Source: a virus. Taken from it: DNA of 35,326 bases. A program made the position numbers and the translations under genes. Positions 1 through 7,419 of the stretch are shown here, piece after piece; the stretch's first letter is position 1; every line of letters begins with the position of its first letter. The notes under the pieces are model-generated. The model ran no database searches. It was not told where the DNA came from and saw only the letters and a list, made by a program, of their open reading frames with translations. The DNA lies in IMG/VR virus record IMGVR_UViG_3300017727_002787, positions 1-35,326 of that record, one strand, 5' to 3'.

Positions 1-831
1 ATTATTGAACAAATAATAACAGCAATGGCAAAGGAACAAATATATACTGTTGCTGAATTTTTACAACGAATATCTGAGAGAATATATTATGCTTCAGGTG
101 GAGCTTATGATTTAAAATTAGTTACTCACCCAGAAAATCAAAATGCACTACTATATTATGATAGTAACAACGTTAAGTCATTTAGTACTGTACCCAAGGC
201 ATTTAATGTGCCAATGTTTGCAAACAACGAAGCTGGTACTATTGTTAAAGATTTTACTTTTAATGGTAAACTACCTAGCGACGCGTCTAATTTAGCATAT
301 GTATTAAATCAAGATCCGGATGATATATCAGAATCAGAAATAGCTCCATTCTTATCATACATGTATAGTGCAACACAGACACAGCGTGATGCAAACGGAA
401 ATGACACAGTTTCAAATATAACAAATGCTGAAACACTGAATAAAATTAAACAGTCTTATAAAGATAACAATGCAAAATATTTGGGTGAATTAACTGAATC
501 TATAGCATTATATGGTAAAGGTATGGATGAAAGTAAAAATCAAACAAAATTACATACTAGTTTGCAAAAATACATTCAATATCCTAAATCATCTTTAGAA
601 GACTCCGTTAATCTAAAAGCACCAGTCATACCGTTTGATGCATCATTTACAGTAGAAGGCGTAAATGGTTTTAGATATGGGGATGTTTTGGAATTTTCTG
701 GATTACCAAAAAGATATACTAATAACACTGTATTTTGTATCATCGGAATAAATCATAGTGTCTCATCAACCGGTGAATGGAACACGTCAATACAATGCAT
801 AATGAGACCTAGAATAGATTTCACACAATGA
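1..831 (+). CDS. Baseplate/tail hub-like virion protein, 5' end cut by window
   Basis: The reading frame is open from base 1 (ATT ATT GAA CAA...) through to the TGA at 829-831. The ATG at 25 has no ribosome-binding site in front of it and the text around it reads like mid-protein, so I treat this as the C-terminal part of a longer gene. The last ~70 residues (a stretch on a domain boundary being reached 'by a path', then IGINHSVSSTGEWNTSIQ and a closing basic/aromatic tail) resemble the end of baseplate-hub or late-control-D type proteins, which typically finish with a 'H-S-(I/V)-S..G.W.T.(I/L)' strand. That family link is pattern-based inference. The next gene overlaps by 4 nt, consistent with one structural operon. 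Other tail or baseplate proteins remain possible. Confidence 0.5.
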   Translation: MIEQIITAMAKEQIYTVAEFLQRISERIYYASGGAYDLKLVTHPENQNALLYYDSNNVKSFSTVPKAFNVPMFANNEAGTIVKDFTFNGKLPSDASNLAYVLNQDPDDISESEIAPFLSYMYSATQTQRDANGNDTVSNITNAETLNKIKQSYKDNNAKYLGELTESIALYGKGMDESKNQTKLHTSLQKYIQYPKSSLEDSVNLKAPVIPFDASFTVEGVNGFRYGDVLEFSGLPKRYTNNTVFCIIGINHSVSSTGEWNTSIQCIMRPRIDFTQ

Positions 832-1445
832 GAATAAAGTCATATTATAGCGCCAATGAAATAGTTAATAATTTATATACTACTGGTCAAGAGCTAATGA
901 CTACTGATAATGTAGATTATGTCGGATTATATCATAAATACACAACAGGCGAAATATATTCACAACCAACATGGAACAAAAATAAATCAGTAAAATTAAT
1001 TAAATACAAAGAACAATCAGAGTCTGTTATTGAGTACAATAAAATTTCTGATATAGAAATTGATTATAAATCATTTAACACATATAACGTTGCAATTACC
1101 AAAGAAAATATTAATAAAGGATATGTTGATAGATTCATAATTAAACGAGCCAATGACAATGTATTCTATGAAGTTAATAGTGATACATATGATATGTATA
1201 CTAGAGAGGATATTGATCCGGTATTGTATTTAGCTGTTAAATTTAAATGGTATATTACAGGAAATATCAATGATACTCAACAAGGCAACATAACAATTCC
1301 GGGTGTACAGAGCAATAACTACAAAGAATTGCAAACAGCAGAAATCACAGTACCTGGTATATCTTTATATTTTACGGATCTATTACAGTATTATGTTGAT
1401 AATGACAATGTAACTCCAAAAGATATTAACGGATTGGATTCCTAA
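828..1445 (+). CDS. Unknown protein, probable virion/baseplate component
   Basis: A 205-residue protein whose ATG overlaps the stop of the preceding structural gene (ATGA), so the two are probably translationally coupled. It has no signal peptide, membrane segment or catalytic motif that I recognise. It is rich in Asn, Tyr, Asp and Thr and in beta-prone stretches, with a GLYHKYTTGEIYSQPTW segment near residues 32-50 that looks like the small beta domains of tail proteins. The C-terminal part has two similar 'ITIPG / ITVPG' strands (about residues 150 and 175), perhaps a short internal duplication. The virion role is inferred from its neighbour and composition only. Confidence 0.6.
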   Translation: MRIKSYYSANEIVNNLYTTGQELMTTDNVDYVGLYHKYTTGEIYSQPTWNKNKSVKLIKYKEQSESVIEYNKISDIEIDYKSFNTYNVAITKENINKGYVDRFIIKRANDNVFYEVNSDTYDMYTREDIDPVLYLAVKFKWYITGNINDTQQGNITIPGVQSNNYKELQTAEITVPGISLYFTDLLQYYVDNDNVTPKDINGLDS

Positions 1446-1448
1446 TAA

Positions 1449-1463
1449 ATTTTTACTATTATA
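1449..1463 (+). promoter_or_regulatory. AT-rich gap motif ATTTTTACTATTATA (possible phage promoter)
   Basis: This 15-mer fills the gap before the family A polymerase-like gene. It differs at one position from the 15-mer at 17836-17850 and at two from that at 8487-8501, both also in gaps just upstream of start codons. Shared position and sequence suggest a promoter or translation-control element. AT-rich background makes chance matches easier, so confidence is low. Confidence 0.25.
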
Positions 1464-1469
1464 TGTTAT

Positions 1470-2792
1470 ATGATAGTGGACTATGAATCTGATGTAACGA
1501 AGTGTTTGCAAATAATTGCAGATTGCAAGACATTGTTAGTTCCTATCTATGCAAACTCAACATCACATACATGTATTCAAGATATATATGCAATCTACGT
1601 TTATTGTGAAGATAAGAGTGAATGGATAATCCCAATACACCACACTGAACAGATAAGGGGCTTTCCCGAATACGTAGAACAGTTCTTATCATTAAATGAT
1701 ATATTTATCCACGACAAGAAGCGATGGTTACAATCGGGCGGAAACAATGCCGTATGGGACGTTAAGAGTTTATGGTGGTACACTTATAATGAAGCCTATG
1801 ATGAGAATCATTATCCAACCGCAGCACATGAATTTTATTGGAGAAGATTAAAATCTCTTAAACAAGTAAATGCAGTGATTCCAATGCAGCAACATTTGGC
1901 AATGTGTCAAAAGATACGACATTATTCTTGGCCAATGTGTATGAATGCAAAATTAACTGATTCATATTTAAAATTTAATAATTTATATCCTAAAACATTT
2001 GCTCAAATAGAAAGTAATGGATTACAAGTTAATAATAACTTTAAATTTCCTGATCAGGTTAATGATAGTATAGTATACTCACAATACAATTATCATACCA
2101 CAACCGGTCGACCAAGTAATGCCTTCGGTGGATTCAATTATGCTGCTATGAACAAAGAAGATGGTACTAGATCTGCTTTTTGTAGTCGTTTTGATAATGG
2201 TGCTTTAATTGAAATGGATTTTGATAGTTACCATGTTAGGTTAATTGCGAAACTAATCGGATATGATTTACCCGAAACAAGTATACATGATTATCTTGGC
2301 CGATTCTATTTTGGCACAGATGCATTAACTGACGAACAAAGAAATGAAAGTAAATCAATAACATTTCGTCTTTTATATGGAGGTATTGACAAAGAGTTTT
2401 TAAGTATTCCATTTTTTCAGCAAGTAAATGATTTTGTGTTTAGTTTATGGGAAAAGTGGAAACGAAATGGATGTATTAAAACTCCAATAATTGGTCGTAG
2501 TATATGCAAAGATCAAGTTACTAATATGACTTTATTTAAATTGTTTAATTATTATTTACAAGCCACTGAAACAGAAGTATCTGTTAATAAATTATCAGAA
2601 CTTCAAGACTATTTGCAAGATCACAAAACATGTATAATATTATATACATATGACTCCGTATTGTTCGATGTTCCATTATCAGAAGCCAAGAGCATTTTAC
2701 CAGAATTAAAAATCTTGTTAGAACAAGGAAATTTCCCGGTGAAATGTAAAGTTGGCGATATTTATGATAAAATGAGAACAATTACGTTATGA
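1470..2792 (+). CDS. Compact family A (Pol I-like) DNA polymerase-like protein
   Basis: A 440-residue protein with recognisable Pol I palm and fingers motifs: TTGR at 211-214 (Pol I motif 1, R668), motif A with Asp250 in MDFDSYHVRLIA (Pol I D705), motif B R291-x3-K295-x3-F299-x3-Y303 (R754/K758/F762/Y766 with identical spacing), a Q364 equivalent to Q849 in NYYLQATETE, and motif C with YDS at 394-396 (HDE in Pol I, catalytic Asp395 kept). The motif A Glu (E710) is His255 and the motif C His/Glu are Tyr/Ser. Spacing between motifs A-B and B-Q is shorter than in Pol I, so the fingers are reduced. Residues 1-150 may be a decayed 3'-5' exonuclease-like domain, since I see no DEDD residues. A family B replicative polymerase lies at 15315, so this is probably an accessory or repair enzyme. 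The next gene overlaps by 4 nt. Confidence 0.75.
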   Translation: MIVDYESDVTKCLQIIADCKTLLVPIYANSTSHTCIQDIYAIYVYCEDKSEWIIPIHHTEQIRGFPEYVEQFLSLNDIFIHDKKRWLQSGGNNAVWDVKSLWWYTYNEAYDENHYPTAAHEFYWRRLKSLKQVNAVIPMQQHLAMCQKIRHYSWPMCMNAKLTDSYLKFNNLYPKTFAQIESNGLQVNNNFKFPDQVNDSIVYSQYNYHTTTGRPSNAFGGFNYAAMNKEDGTRSAFCSRFDNGALIEMDFDSYHVRLIAKLIGYDLPETSIHDYLGRFYFGTDALTDEQRNESKSITFRLLYGGIDKEFLSIPFFQQVNDFVFSLWEKWKRNGCIKTPIIGRSICKDQVTNMTLFKLFNYYLQATETEVSVNKLSELQDYLQDHKTCIILYTYDSVLFDVPLSEAKSILPELKILLEQGNFPVKCKVGDIYDKMRTITL

Positions 2793-4030
2793 ATATAAAT
2801 TCTTTAATTACAGAGTGGACATATCGATTACCAAAAGGATATCCCGACTCTGAATCAGATTATCAAGAACTAGATCGTGTATTAATTGAAATGACTGATT
2901 TATCTGAAACAGAACGAATGGCAATTATCCGAAAAGCGAAAGGATTGTCTGAACAAGAAGATGAATCAAATATCTTAGACGTCGAATCTGTATTAACTAG
3001 CAAACTAAAATTACCAGCACCAGTAGTAGACCAAATCATGGCTGTATATACTAGTTTAAATAATGATGATCGAGTATTATTTGATAATAATTTCAGAAAG
3101 CATAGTATAGATTCATTCGTAGCTGAGGGGTGGAAGGCATTTAAAGAATTCTTTTTAGTAAATGTTGGTGGCGCTCGTGGAGGAATGGGTAATGGTGAAA
3201 TATCAATACTATTAGGAGTTAAAGAGTCGATGCCAGGCGGTACCGCACAACATGATATTGTTATGCCAGCGGGTGAATGGGAAGTTAAAGAATTAAAGTC
3301 AGGAAAGTTTGACCCAGCAAAAGCAGGCCTCTCATCAAAATATGCATTAACAAACAAAATAAAAGATTTTTATAAAGATATAGTTGTACCAGTTTCACAA
3401 ATTGGAGATCCATATCAATCATTAAAACATCTAGTAAATCCAGAATCCGCAGAAGATTTAAAAAAACTAATTCGTATATTTGAAACAAGATTTGAGTCAG
3501 TTATAGACCCAGATAAATTAGCATCATTTGAATGGAAAAAATCAGCAATGCATAACTGGTATGAGGGATTCAAAGAATTACATGACGTATTCTATAAAAC
3601 AAATTTAGATACAACAGTAAAAGATACAAGATTAACGGTTAATACCGATGGAAAGCAAAAGTCATATTGGATATCTGATGAGGATGTAGAAGAAATAGAA
3701 TTATCAGCCGGCGAAGATACTGCAGCTGACGTTTTTGTTGGAGATCCTGTTGATGATGTTAATTCAAATATTGTTATATGGTTTAAGCGTGTAGAACGAC
3801 ATGAATTTATAAAAAATCCACAAAACTTTTTATTTGATTTAAATACTGTTAAAAACACATTCTTTAATAGTATATTAGGTTTAATTTGGTATAATTATAG
3901 AAACCCACAACCACATATTGGTCTGGCAGAAGATTTTGCTATTGATGTGGTGTCGCAGGGTAGATATAGATTTGTGCAGAAAAATATACCATCATCACAA
4001 GGATATGAATACATACAAGGACAGGGATAA
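2789..4030 (+). CDS. Putative PD-(D/E)XK-type nuclease
   Basis: A 413-residue protein starting inside the stop of the polymerase-like gene (ATGA). Residues 130-170 hold a pattern typical of restriction-endonuclease-fold nucleases: Glu137 in GNGEISILLG, Asp156 in HDIVMP, then E165-x-K167 in GEWEVKEL, which is the Asp...Glu-x-Lys metal site. The N-terminal ~120 residues look helical and acidic. The C-terminal half carries a further acidic stretch around residues 295-320. No other known domain is obvious. Coupling to a polymerase suggests a DNA repair, recombination or host-DNA-degrading role, but the substrate cannot be read from the sequence. The nuclease call is motif-based inference. Confidence 0.5.
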   Translation: MNINSLITEWTYRLPKGYPDSESDYQELDRVLIEMTDLSETERMAIIRKAKGLSEQEDESNILDVESVLTSKLKLPAPVVDQIMAVYTSLNNDDRVLFDNNFRKHSIDSFVAEGWKAFKEFFLVNVGGARGGMGNGEISILLGVKESMPGGTAQHDIVMPAGEWEVKELKSGKFDPAKAGLSSKYALTNKIKDFYKDIVVPVSQIGDPYQSLKHLVNPESAEDLKKLIRIFETRFESVIDPDKLASFEWKKSAMHNWYEGFKELHDVFYKTNLDTTVKDTRLTVNTDGKQKSYWISDEDVEEIELSAGEDTAADVFVGDPVDDVNSNIVIWFKRVERHEFIKNPQNFLFDLNTVKNTFFNSILGLIWYNYRNPQPHIGLAEDFAIDVVSQGRYRFVQKNIPSSQGYEYIQGQG

Positions 4031-4032
4031 TA

Positions 4033-4416
4033 GTGAGAACGCAACTACTGTGCACATTTGCACATCAATCAGATTTAAATATTATAACTGACTACATACA
4101 ACAAAGTTATACTATACCAGAACAAAGAATATTTGTGTTTTCTAATGCTGAATTACCATCTCAGTTATATTGCACATATAACGCAGATTCATCAGAAACA
4201 AGAGGACAGAATACTATTAGTATTCACCGAAAAAAAGAAACTAACACGTTATACACAGTTAATGCTCTTAATGCAATTATTCGTCGTGTGAATAATGGGG
4301 TATTAGATAAAACATTTCAAGTTGATTGGACCAACTATCGTAATTCATTTATACTAACTGATGATGACAATTATCGTGTTGTTGATTTATTATTTTTCAA
4401 GAAGGTTTCTTGGTAG
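4033..4416 (+). CDS. Unknown protein (127 aa), GTG start
   Basis: Begins with GTG two bases after the stop of the nuclease-like gene. No other suitable start sits nearby, and the frame is open for the whole gap. I do not recognise the family. It is a soluble-looking protein with Cys7 and Cys48, many Asn/Thr residues and a hydrophobic end (VVDLLFFKKVSW). It is followed by a 33-base AT-only gap, so it may be the last gene of the short polymerase/nuclease unit. Confidence 0.6.
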   Translation: MRTQLLCTFAHQSDLNIITDYIQQSYTIPEQRIFVFSNAELPSQLYCTYNADSSETRGQNTISIHRKKETNTLYTVNALNAIIRRVNNGVLDKTFQVDWTNYRNSFILTDDDNYRVVDLLFFKKVSW

Positions 4417-4425
4417 TTTGATATT

Positions 4426-4439
4426 TATTATATATAATA
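4426..4439. repeat. 14-bp perfect AT palindrome in gap
   Basis: TATTATATATAATA reads the same on both strands and lies 10 bases before the start codon of the ParB-like gene. Similar AT palindromes sit in the gaps at 12241, 26917 and 30320. It has no GC stem or T-run after it, so it does not look like a terminator. It could be an operator or promoter element. Confidence 0.35.
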
Positions 4440-4449
4440 TATTAATAAT

Positions 4450-5352
4450 ATGATACGATTAAAAACATTACTTTTAACTGAAAACCAAATGACAAAATCT
4501 GATTTTAATCAGATAGGTAATGTTTTGCGTGATCCAGTTAAAGCGAAACAAATTCATGATTTATTGATTCAGATGTTTCCTAAACAAAAAGAATTGTTAG
4601 ATTATAATTATAAAAATGATTCATACGCTGAATTTAAAAGATTTATTTTTAATATAGATAAATCTAAATTAGAAGGACCTTTATCTGTTAACTATGTTGA
4701 TCTTAAATTAGATCCGCAATTAATAAATGATAGAGAAAAAAAGTACCAAGACTACATTAACGGTAAAGTAGAAAAATATTTTAGAGACACAGATTCAGAT
4801 CCTAGAAACGTAGACCTATCAAAAATGCCTCCTATTACAATAGATAGTAACGGCGAAGTTATGGATGGTAATCATAGAGCATTTCTAGCTATTAAACAGC
4901 AAAAACCACTTAAAGCATATAAAATAGTAAATTCTATTAATACTAATCCCAATGTAGCTAAAATTTTACAAATAATAGGTAGAAATTCTCAAACGCAAAA
5001 TATAGACATTATAGTTAACTATGCAGAAGTTGATTTAAACTATTCAAATATGTCTATTCAAAAAAGTGGCGTATTAGATTCTCAATTTGTAGAAGAAACT
5101 CTAGGAGATATTGAAGCATATATTGAAGACAATAATATTGACGGTGGTTCTAGATTTGACATAACACGAATGGTGTCTGATATAAAATTTGATTGTAGTA
5201 TAAATATTAATAACGATGAAATTGATATCACAATTATGTTAGATGCAGATGGTGACGTTATATCAATCGACATACAAGACGACGATATTGCTGATAAGTA
5301 TGGAATAAATGATCAGTGGATACAAGAATATCTAAGCAAACAAGGCTTATAA
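4450..5352 (+). CDS. ParB/Srx-like domain protein
   Basis: A 300-residue protein. Residues 125-150 read PPITIDSNGEVMDGNHRAFL. The D139-G-N-H-R143 core is the signature of the ParB-N/sulfiredoxin-like fold ('DG.HR'), a nucleotide- or DNA-binding domain found in partition proteins, phage nucleases and toxins. The N-terminus (MIRLKTLLLTEN) is a short amphipathic 'R-L-K-x-L-L-x-E' leader that I have seen at the start of some T4-like virion or injected proteins, so packaging in the particle is possible (inference). The last 100 residues are very acidic (a run of Asp/Ile/Asn strands) with no known domain. It has no Shine-Dalgarno sequence. The exact role is unknown. Confidence 0.55.
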   Translation: MIRLKTLLLTENQMTKSDFNQIGNVLRDPVKAKQIHDLLIQMFPKQKELLDYNYKNDSYAEFKRFIFNIDKSKLEGPLSVNYVDLKLDPQLINDREKKYQDYINGKVEKYFRDTDSDPRNVDLSKMPPITIDSNGEVMDGNHRAFLAIKQQKPLKAYKIVNSINTNPNVAKILQIIGRNSQTQNIDIIVNYAEVDLNYSNMSIQKSGVLDSQFVEETLGDIEAYIEDNNIDGGSRFDITRMVSDIKFDCSININNDEIDITIMLDADGDVISIDIQDDDIADKYGINDQWIQEYLSKQGL

Positions 5353-5380
5353 AAAAATAATAAAAAACTTAAACAATTAC

Positions 5381-5409
5381 TTGGACTTAACGATTTAATT
5401 ATCTAATAT
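5381..5409 (+). promoter_or_regulatory. Sigma70-like promoter upstream of SSB gene
   Basis: TTGGAC at 5381-5386 and TAATAT at 5404-5409 are separated by exactly 17 bases, close to the TTGACA-17-TATAAT consensus. They lie 50 bases upstream of the SSB start codon, in the longest non-coding gap of the window (5353-5458), a sensible place to start the replication operon. Not tested experimentally here; AT-rich background lowers confidence. Confidence 0.4.
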
Positions 5410-5469
5410 ATAATTAATAAATAACATAAATTAATAACTTAACAAAAAAAGGACTTAAATGGGACTTAA
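5383..5469 (+). repeat. Three GGACTTAA copies around the SSB start
   Basis: GGACTTAA occurs at 5383-5390, 5451-5458 (directly before the ATG, supplying an AGGA ribosome-binding core) and 5462-5469 (codons 2-4). A related GGACTTCA precedes the uvsX start at 6250. In T4 the SSB represses its own translation by binding its mRNA leader, so a leader operator is conceivable. The link here is inference. Confidence 0.3.
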
Positions 5470-6241
5470 TTTAGACGCCATCAAGGCAAAACTTAATCAA
5501 TTAAACAACAACAACGATCGTCGAAACAATCTTTGGAAACCAGAAGCTGGTAAGACACGTGTAAGAATCGTGCCGTATGTTCATCGCAAAGATAATCCAT
5601 TCTTAGAATTGTATTTTCATTATGACATTGCTAAAAGATCAATGCTATCACCGGTATCATTCGGTAATGCGGATCCAGTAGTTGAATTTGCAGAAAAACT
5701 AAAAAAGACTGGTGACAAAGATGAATGGCTAATGGGTCGTAAAATCGAACCTAAAATGAGAACATATGTTCCGGTTATCGTAAGAGGTAAAGAATCCGAA
5801 GGCGTTAAGTTTTGGGGATTTGGTAAAACAATTTACACTGAATTGCTTTCAATTGTTTCTGATCCAGATTATGGTGATATCACCGATCTATTAAATGGCC
5901 GTGATATTGATGTAGAGTTTACACCAGCAGAAGGTGGAGGATATCCTAAAACTGCTATTCGTGTTAAACCTAATACATCAGCAGCAACTGAAGACAAATC
6001 AATTGCAGAAAAGATCATGAATCAGCCAACTATCACTGATATCTTCCCAGAACCAACTTATGAAGAGTTAGAACAAGCTCTTAAAGATTGGATGAATCCA
6101 GACGATGACAGTTCAGACGTTAGCACATCATCTAGCTCAACAACAGATGCACCTAGCACTGATAACGCAACTACGGAAACAAAGACCGAAGAAAAGCAAA
6201 CAGATGTAGCATCAGCATTTAACGATTTATTTAACAAGTAG
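5459..6241 (+). CDS. 32: Single-stranded DNA-binding protein (T4 gp32-like)
   Basis: A 260-residue protein that coats ssDNA at the replication fork and in recombination. It has the gp32 layout: a basic N-terminal segment (residues 1-30, Asn/Arg-rich, for cooperative binding), an OB-fold core starting at the LWKPEAGKTRVRIVPY signature and a very acidic, Ser/Thr-rich C-terminal tail (from about 210) ending DVASAFNDLFNK, the type of tail that recruits partner proteins. There is no cysteine at all, so the zinc site of T4 gp32 (one His, three Cys) is missing. An AAGGA core sits 5 bases before the ATG. It is followed at 8 bases by uvsX. Confidence 0.9.
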   Translation: MGLNLDAIKAKLNQLNNNNDRRNNLWKPEAGKTRVRIVPYVHRKDNPFLELYFHYDIAKRSMLSPVSFGNADPVVEFAEKLKKTGDKDEWLMGRKIEPKMRTYVPVIVRGKESEGVKFWGFGKTIYTELLSIVSDPDYGDITDLLNGRDIDVEFTPAEGGGYPKTAIRVKPNTSAATEDKSIAEKIMNQPTITDIFPEPTYEELEQALKDWMNPDDDSSDVSTSSSSTTDAPSTDNATTETKTEEKQTDVASAFNDLFNK

Positions 6242-6249
6242 GGACTTCA

Positions 6250-7419
6250 ATGGCAAAGAAAAAAGGCAAAAGCAAGAACGAACTGGAAGATGCATTAGCA
6301 AACACATTAGCTGATAGTATAAATAAACAATTCAAAGGACAGACACTAAAGACTGCATTCTTTTTAGATGGCGATGATGATTCTCCTAGTAATGTAAAAG
6401 AGTGGATATCGTCTGGATGTGATTCATTGGATTTAGCAATATCTAATCGACCTAAAGGAGGATTTCCTGTTGGTAGAATAACCGAAATAACAGGGTTAGA
6501 AGCGTCGGGTAAATCATTGCTAGCAGCACATACCTTAGCAGAAACGCAGAAAAAAGGAGGTTTAGCAGTTTATATTGATACTGAGTCAGCTACTAGTTCA
6601 GAATTCTTGACTGCAATCGGAGCCGATTTGAAAACCATGTTATATGTACCACTAGAAACGGTAGAGGAAATCTTTGAAACGATTGAAACTATCGTTGACG
6701 GTGTACGTAAATCAGACAAAGACAGATTAGTAACAATTGTAGTTGATTCCATAATGGGTGCATCTACAAAGATTGAGTTAGCAGCAGAATATGATAAAGA
6801 TGGATATGCAACTTCCAAATCAATCATATTGTCTAAAGCAATGCGAAAGGTTACAAATTGGATTGCCCGAGAGAGAATCTGTTTGATCTTTACTAATCAA
6901 CTAAGAGTTAAAATGGGTGTGTCATTTGGAGATCAATGGACAACTGCAGGTGGTAAGGCAATTCCTTTCCATGCATCTGTCAGACTAAGATTAAAAAATA
7001 CCGGTCAGATTAAAGCAACAGTTAATGGAGCAGAGCAAGTAGTGGGTAGTAAAACCAGTGTGCAGGTAGTCAAGAACCGTATGGGACCGCCGCATCGTAA
7101 GATCGATTATGAAATCTATTATGATAGTGGTATTGACAACTTCGGAGGTTGGTTGAATTTGATGAAGAAATTCAAATTGGTTAAACAAGCAGGTGCATGG
7201 TACACATTAGAAGATGTAGATCATGAAACTGGAGAAGTTCATGGAGAAATGAAGTTCCAAAGCAAAGATTTTGTTAGTAAGGTAATGCAAAACCCTGAAG
7301 CAAAAGAAAGGTTATACAAAAGAATCTGCGACGCTTATATATTCAAATATCAAGCTGGTATAGACGGAGGTATCGATGATGTTGTTATCGATGAAGAAGT
7401 AATTGACGAAGAAGGATAA
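6250..7419 (+). CDS. uvsX: RecA-like recombinase UvsX
   Basis: A 389-residue strand-exchange ATPase of the RecA/UvsX family, which forms filaments on ssDNA for recombination-dependent replication and repair. Walker A is GLEASGKS at 82-89. Walker B is the hydrophobic run ending in Asp166 (VTIVVDSIMG). TNQLR (about 216-220) fits the RecA motif after loop L1, and the GDQWTTAGGKAIPFHAS stretch fits the L2/core region. The acidic C-terminus (IDEEVIDEEG) is typical. GGA lies 5 bases before the ATG. Its stop overlaps the next ATG by one base (TAATG), so it is coupled to the RNase H gene. Confidence 0.93.
   Translation: MAKKKGKSKNELEDALANTLADSINKQFKGQTLKTAFFLDGDDDSPSNVKEWISSGCDSLDLAISNRPKGGFPVGRITEITGLEASGKSLLAAHTLAETQKKGGLAVYIDTESATSSEFLTAIGADLKTMLYVPLETVEEIFETIETIVDGVRKSDKDRLVTIVVDSIMGASTKIELAAEYDKDGYATSKSIILSKAMRKVTNWIARERICLIFTNQLRVKMGVSFGDQWTTAGGKAIPFHASVRLRLKNTGQIKATVNGAEQVVGSKTSVQVVKNRMGPPHRKIDYEIYYDSGIDNFGGWLNLMKKFKLVKQAGAWYTLEDVDHETGEVHGEMKFQSKDFVSKVMQNPEAKERLYKRICDAYIFKYQAGIDGGIDDVVIDEEVIDEEG

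Noticed and set aside
2863-3357. 164-codon open frame on the minus strand
   Set aside because: It lies wholly inside the nuclease-like gene on the other strand, has no coupling to any minus-strand neighbour and its Ser/Asn-rich translation looks like the mirror of an AT-rich gene. Every real gene here is on the + strand.
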